From: an uncultured Prevotella sp.
Lineage (GTDB): Bacteria > Bacteroidota > Bacteroidia > Bacteroidales > Bacteroidaceae
Assembly (NCBI GenBank): GCA_905211345.1
Contig: CAJMAO010000030.1
Coordinates: forward strand, 1 to 16,220
DNA: 16,220 nt
Reading direction: 5' to 3'
Shown: positions 13,029 through 16,220 of the stretch, piece by piece
Layout: every line of letters begins with the position of its first letter
How positions within the stretch are numbered: the stretch's first letter is position 1
The notes under the pieces: generated by a model
Seen by the model: only the letters and a program-made list of their open reading frames with translations
Databases searched by the model: none
What the model was told of the DNA's origin: nothing
Program-made: the position numbers and the translations under genes

Positions 13029-13451
13029 GTGGCCCGAATATTGTCGATTGATTATGGCAAGAAGCGTACCGGGCTGGCCGTCACTGATCCGTTGCAGATT
13101 ATAGCAGGTGGATTAGTGACGGTTGCTACTCCCAATCTGTTCGATTTTTTACGCGATTATGTAGCAAAAGAAGATGTGGAACGCATCGTCATAGGTGAGC
13201 CCAAGCAGGTTGATGGTTCACCAAGTGAGAATATGGAACGTATTATTCAGTTTGTCAACCGTTGGCGTAATGCGTATCCGGCAATCCCGATAGAATTTTA
13301 TGATGAACGTTTTACGTCTGTTTTGGCTCATAGGGCGATGATAGATGGAGGATTGCATAAGAAAAGGCGTCAGGATAAAGCTCTTGTTGATGAAATCAGT
13401 GCCACGATAATTTTGCAAGGTTATTTAGAATCTGTAAGAAGGAAACAATGA
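13029..13451 (+). CDS. ruvX: RuvX/YqgF pre-16S rRNA nuclease
   Basis: A 140-residue RNase H-fold protein of the YqgF family. In E. coli it is an essential nuclease that finishes the 5' end of 16S rRNA; it was earlier called a putative Holliday junction resolvase. The motifs are ILSIDYGKKRTGLAV with Asp8, VIGEPKQVDG with Glu57, YDERFTS (91-97) and DEISA with Asp121, so the active-site acidic residues are present. It begins with GTG. Its stop overlaps the def start as ATGA, so the two are translationally coupled. Confidence 0.93.
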   Translation: MARILSIDYGKKRTGLAVTDPLQIIAGGLVTVATPNLFDFLRDYVAKEDVERIVIGEPKQVDGSPSENMERIIQFVNRWRNAYPAIPIEFYDERFTSVLAHRAMIDGGLHKKRRQDKALVDEISATIILQGYLESVRRKQ

Positions 13452-14008
13452 TATTGCCTATTTATATTTATGGTCAGCCGGTGCTTCGTAAAGTGTCGCG
13501 GGATATAGAACCTGATTATCCTAATCTAAAGGAACTTATTGTTAATATGTTTGAGACGCTAACTGCGTCTGACGGAGTTGGCCTAGCCGCACCACAGATT
13601 GGACTTGACATTCGTCTAGCGGTCATTGATTTAGATGTCTTATCAGATGATTTGCCTGAATATAGAGGATTCCGTAAGGCTTATATCAATCCGCATATAC
13701 TTGAATATGACGAGACTAAAATTGATTCTTCAGAAGAAGGCTGTCTGTCGGTGCCGGGCATACACGAAAGCGTAAGGCGACCCACACGTATCCATGTTAA
13801 GTATATGGATGAAGATTTTATTGAGCATGAGGAGTGGGTGGAAGGCTATTTGGCGCGTGTAATGCAGCACGAATTTGATCATCTTGATGCCAAAATTTTT
13901 ATTGATCGTGTTTCGCCATTACGCCGTCAACTCATAAAGAATAAGTTGAAAGCCATACTTCAAGGTCGTTTTAATTGTAGTTATCGAACGAAAGCGGCAC
14001 ACAAATAA
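13448..14008 (+). CDS. def: Peptide deformylase
   Basis: This enzyme removes the formyl group from the N-terminal methionine of new proteins. It has 186 residues, the normal size. All three signature motifs are present: GVGLAAPQIG (43-52), EEGCLSVPG (96-104, metal ligand Cys99) and QHEFDHLDA (140-148, metal ligands His141 and His145, catalytic Glu142). It overlaps ruvX by 4 bases. Its stop codon lies at the edge of a 14-base palindrome (14007-14020). Confidence 0.97.
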   Translation: MILPIYIYGQPVLRKVSRDIEPDYPNLKELIVNMFETLTASDGVGLAAPQIGLDIRLAVIDLDVLSDDLPEYRGFRKAYINPHILEYDETKIDSSEEGCLSVPGIHESVRRPTRIHVKYMDEDFIEHEEWVEGYLARVMQHEFDHLDAKIFIDRVSPLRRQLIKNKLKAILQGRFNCSYRTKAAHK

Positions 14009-14020
14009 CCGTATACGGTT
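14007..14020. promoter_or_regulatory. Perfect 14-base palindrome after def
   Basis: AACCGTATACGGTT is perfectly self-complementary, overlaps the def stop codon and lies 72 bases before the TPR protein start. It could be an operator for a dimeric regulator. As RNA it cannot make a proper hairpin because it has no loop. Confidence 0.4.
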
Positions 14021-14091
14021 TGTTTATATTAGCCCTCGGCAAATCCGTTGGCTATATGACTTTTTGTATTTCAGGACGAATTCTTCTTCGT

Positions 14092-16062
14092 ATGCGCAAG
14101 TGTCTTTTGTCTTTATTGTTGCTGCTTATGTCAGTCTCAGCGTCCGCTCAATTTCGGACAGACAGGTTGATTGACGTTGGCCGTAGCGCGCTTTATTATG
14201 AAGATTACGTTTTGTCGATACAATATTTCAATCAAGTGATTTTAGTCAAGCCCTATCTTTATGAGCCTTGGTTTTTACGGGCTGTTGCCAAGTTTTATCT
14301 AGATGATTATGTAGGGGCGGAAAAAGACTGTTCCGAGGCGATAAGACTTAATCCGTATATTCCTGATTTATTCGAACTTCGAGGTCTGTGTAATATTAAG
14401 CAGAATAAGTTTGATGCCGCGATTGCCGATTATGACAAGACCATCAAGTTTAACCCTTACAATAAGAATCTGTGGTTTAACCGTGTATTGTGTAAGATTG
14501 AGAAGAAAGATTACGATGCCGCAAATGCAGATTTGGACTCAATGATGACGATGTGGAAAACCTATGCTAAGGCTTATTCACTGAAAGCAGAGGTCTGTAT
14601 GCAACAAAAAGACACTATTGAAGGGGCGAAGTTTTTGGATAAAAGTCTTGAACTTGATCCTTATGATGGCGATGTATGGGCTTACAGGGCGATGATAAGT
14701 TTATCGCGGCGTGAATGGAAGGACGCTGATACACAACTATCGAAAGCGATACATTTGAAGCCTACTACTGTTGCTAATTACGTAAACCGTGCTTTAGCGC
14801 GGTATAATACGAACAACCTGCGTGGGGCGATGGCCGATTATGACAAGGCGTTGGAGATCGACCCTAATAACTTTTTAGCCCATTACAATCGCGGACAGTT
14901 GCGTGTGCAGGTAGGCGATGATAATAGGGCTATTGAAGATTTTAATTATGTCATAAGCCTTGAGCCTGATAATGTCATGGCAATTTATAATCGTGCGTTG
15001 TTGCTTGAGCGTACAGGCGATGTTTACGGGGCGATAAAAGATTATACAAGGCTTATCGACCAGTATCCGAATTTCTGGGCCGGTCTGAATAACCGTGCCC
15101 GTTGTTATCGTAAAGTAGGAATGACGGCTAAGGCCGAGCTTGACGAATTTCGTATATTCAAGGCCCAGATGGATAAGCATTATGGTCGTCAGCAACGTTG
15201 GAGCAAACAGCAAAAACATGATGTCCGTAAGAAAAGTGAGATTGATTTTGACAAATACAATCAGCTTGTGGTGGAAGACGAGGCTTCCGTACAACATGAA
15301 TATTCATCGGTTTACCGTGGACGTGTGCAGAACCGCAAGGTTGATGTCGTTTTGCAACAGATGTTCCAACTTTCGTTCAGCCCTTATGATAACGCAGTTA
15401 AATCTTATCAGGCTTATGACAATGAGGTGGAAAAGTTCAATTTTGAACATAAACCACGTTATAGATTATATATAAGGTGTGGTGTGAAGTCACTTTCCGA
15501 GCAGGATTCAAGAGATGTATTCGCGCTTATTGATACGTTGTCGGCCGAGATAGACGCTTCGCGCGACTTACGCCATGACAAGGGCTTGATACTTCAAAGG
15601 GCCGTTGCCAACAGCGTTGTGCAGAATTACGCTGACGCAATAAACGATCTTACAGCTTACATCCAAACGGATAGCATGTCGTCGTTGGCATACTGGCAGC
15701 GTGCCGTATGTCAGGCACGTATGAACGAATATGACGCTTCGCGTGGTAAGGATGTGGGCATGAAGGCAGCGAGAGTTATTTCCGACCTTGATATGGCCAT
15801 ACGGCTTAATCCAAACAATGCTTACCTGTATTTCGACCGCGGCAACCTTTACGCATCCAATAAGGACTACGTTAAAGCGATAAAAGATTATGATACCGCG
15901 ATAAAGCTTGATCCTAACCTTGCCGAAGCTTATTATAATAGGGGTATTTCAAACATTAACCTCGGTAAGACGGATGTCGGTATAAGTGATCTTAGTAAAG
16001 CCGGCGAGCGTGGACTTTACGACGCTTACAGCGCGATAAAGAATTATCGCAAGAAGAAGTAA
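14092..16062 (+). CDS. Secreted TPR-repeat protein
   Basis: A 656-residue protein with a signal peptide (MRKCLLSLLLLLMSVSASA, cut before Gln20). ATG 14092 was chosen for that reason; an in-frame TTG lies further upstream at 14020. Two blocks of tetratricopeptide repeats follow: about nine repeats at residues 30-355 (for example FDAAIADYDKTIKFNPYN and LRGAMADYDKALEIDPNN), and two to three more at 500-640 (KDYVKAIKDYDTAIKLDPN). Between them is a basic, Gln-rich stretch (358-385) and a helical segment without clear repeats. TPRs bind other proteins, so this is likely a periplasmic scaffold; no catalytic domain is seen. It lies 83 bases after def with no obvious promoter. Confidence 0.88.
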   Translation: MRKCLLSLLLLLMSVSASAQFRTDRLIDVGRSALYYEDYVLSIQYFNQVILVKPYLYEPWFLRAVAKFYLDDYVGAEKDCSEAIRLNPYIPDLFELRGLCNIKQNKFDAAIADYDKTIKFNPYNKNLWFNRVLCKIEKKDYDAANADLDSMMTMWKTYAKAYSLKAEVCMQQKDTIEGAKFLDKSLELDPYDGDVWAYRAMISLSRREWKDADTQLSKAIHLKPTTVANYVNRALARYNTNNLRGAMADYDKALEIDPNNFLAHYNRGQLRVQVGDDNRAIEDFNYVISLEPDNVMAIYNRALLLERTGDVYGAIKDYTRLIDQYPNFWAGLNNRARCYRKVGMTAKAELDEFRIFKAQMDKHYGRQQRWSKQQKHDVRKKSEIDFDKYNQLVVEDEASVQHEYSSVYRGRVQNRKVDVVLQQMFQLSFSPYDNAVKSYQAYDNEVEKFNFEHKPRYRLYIRCGVKSLSEQDSRDVFALIDTLSAEIDASRDLRHDKGLILQRAVANSVVQNYADAINDLTAYIQTDSMSSLAYWQRAVCQARMNEYDASRGKDVGMKAARVISDLDMAIRLNPNNAYLYFDRGNLYASNKDYVKAIKDYDTAIKLDPNLAEAYYNRGISNINLGKTDVGISDLSKAGERGLYDAYSAIKNYRKKK

Positions 16063-16078
16063 AAACTGATAGTATTGT

Positions 16079-16118
16079 AAAACATGGCTTTTTGCAATTC
16101 GAAATGCCGTGTTTTGTT
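16079..16118 (+). terminator. First hairpin after the TPR gene
   Basis: AAAACATGGC (16079-16088) pairs with GCCGTGTTTT (16106-16115, one A-G mismatch in an otherwise complete stem) around a 17-base loop. The T-rich 3' arm forms the tail. It lies 16 bases after the stop. Confidence 0.55.
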
Positions 16119-16122
16119 GCCT

Positions 16123-16159
16123 AAAAGGCCGTATTTTAGCTTACGAAATACGGCCTTTT
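16123..16159. terminator. Strong two-way hairpin after the TPR gene
   Basis: AAAAGGCCGTATTT (16123-16136) and its exact reverse complement (16146-16159) form a 14-bp stem with a 9-base loop. A-tract and T-tract ends make it a terminator on both strands, so another gene may end against it from the right. Confidence 0.8.
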
Positions 16160-16220
16160 ATAATATTAACGTGAGTTCGGTATAAGAAAATCAATGGAAA
16201 AGTTGTGGGAATGGAATATT

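Noticed and set aside
16194..16220. Start of another plus-strand gene at the window edge (ATG 16194)
   Set aside because: Only nine codons are visible, with no promoter of the usual type, so it cannot be told from chance.

Overview
The window reads as a chromosomal segment of a Bacteroidales bacterium, most likely Prevotellaceae (Prevotella or a close relative). The reasons are: Bacteroidetes-type promoters (TTG or TTTG, about 19-20 bp, then TAnnTTTG) ahead of several genes; few Shine-Dalgarno sites; many small lipoproteins, one with a Cys-Ser-Asp-rich surface-export signal; and families typical of the group (DUF4348 lipoprotein, SPOR lipoprotein, the run ruvX-def-TPR protein). No phage, IS element, CRISPR array, rRNA or tRNA was seen.

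Layout. 1-305: AT-rich, no convincing gene. 306-677: small surface lipoprotein with its own terminator. 828-2825: ligA (NAD+-dependent DNA ligase), convergent with 2869-3627, an orphan LuxR-type regulator; one long two-way hairpin serves both. Divergent from the regulator is a three-gene cluster, 3821-5833: lipoprotein, outer-membrane-like barrel, then a second lipoprotein paralogous to the first. 5834-6009 is rich in palindromes. On the minus strand, pheS (8423-7386) is followed by an MFS transporter (7251-6010), separated by a very long hairpin. Divergent from pheS run a DUF4348 lipoprotein, murB and a PhnP-like metallo-hydrolase (8566-11236). Next comes a short transcription unit with promoter and terminator but no ORF (about 11335-11396), a candidate small RNA. 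A minus-strand trio (12243-11417: YtxH-like, holin/YqjE-like, small basic protein) looks like a membrane stress-response operon. Divergent from it run a SPOR lipoprotein, ruvX, def and a 656-residue secreted TPR protein, closed by two hairpins.

How the genes fit together. Most are housekeeping: DNA replication and repair (ligA, ruvX), translation (pheS, def) and cell wall synthesis (murB, perhaps the SPOR lipoprotein). The least explained parts are the lipoprotein-barrel-lipoprotein cluster with the divergent regulator, the putative small RNA, the YtxH/YqjE-like trio and the dyad-symmetric elements. Base composition shifts along the window: roughly 1000-8150 is GC-richer, 8160-15500 is AT-richer, and the first change falls inside pheS.
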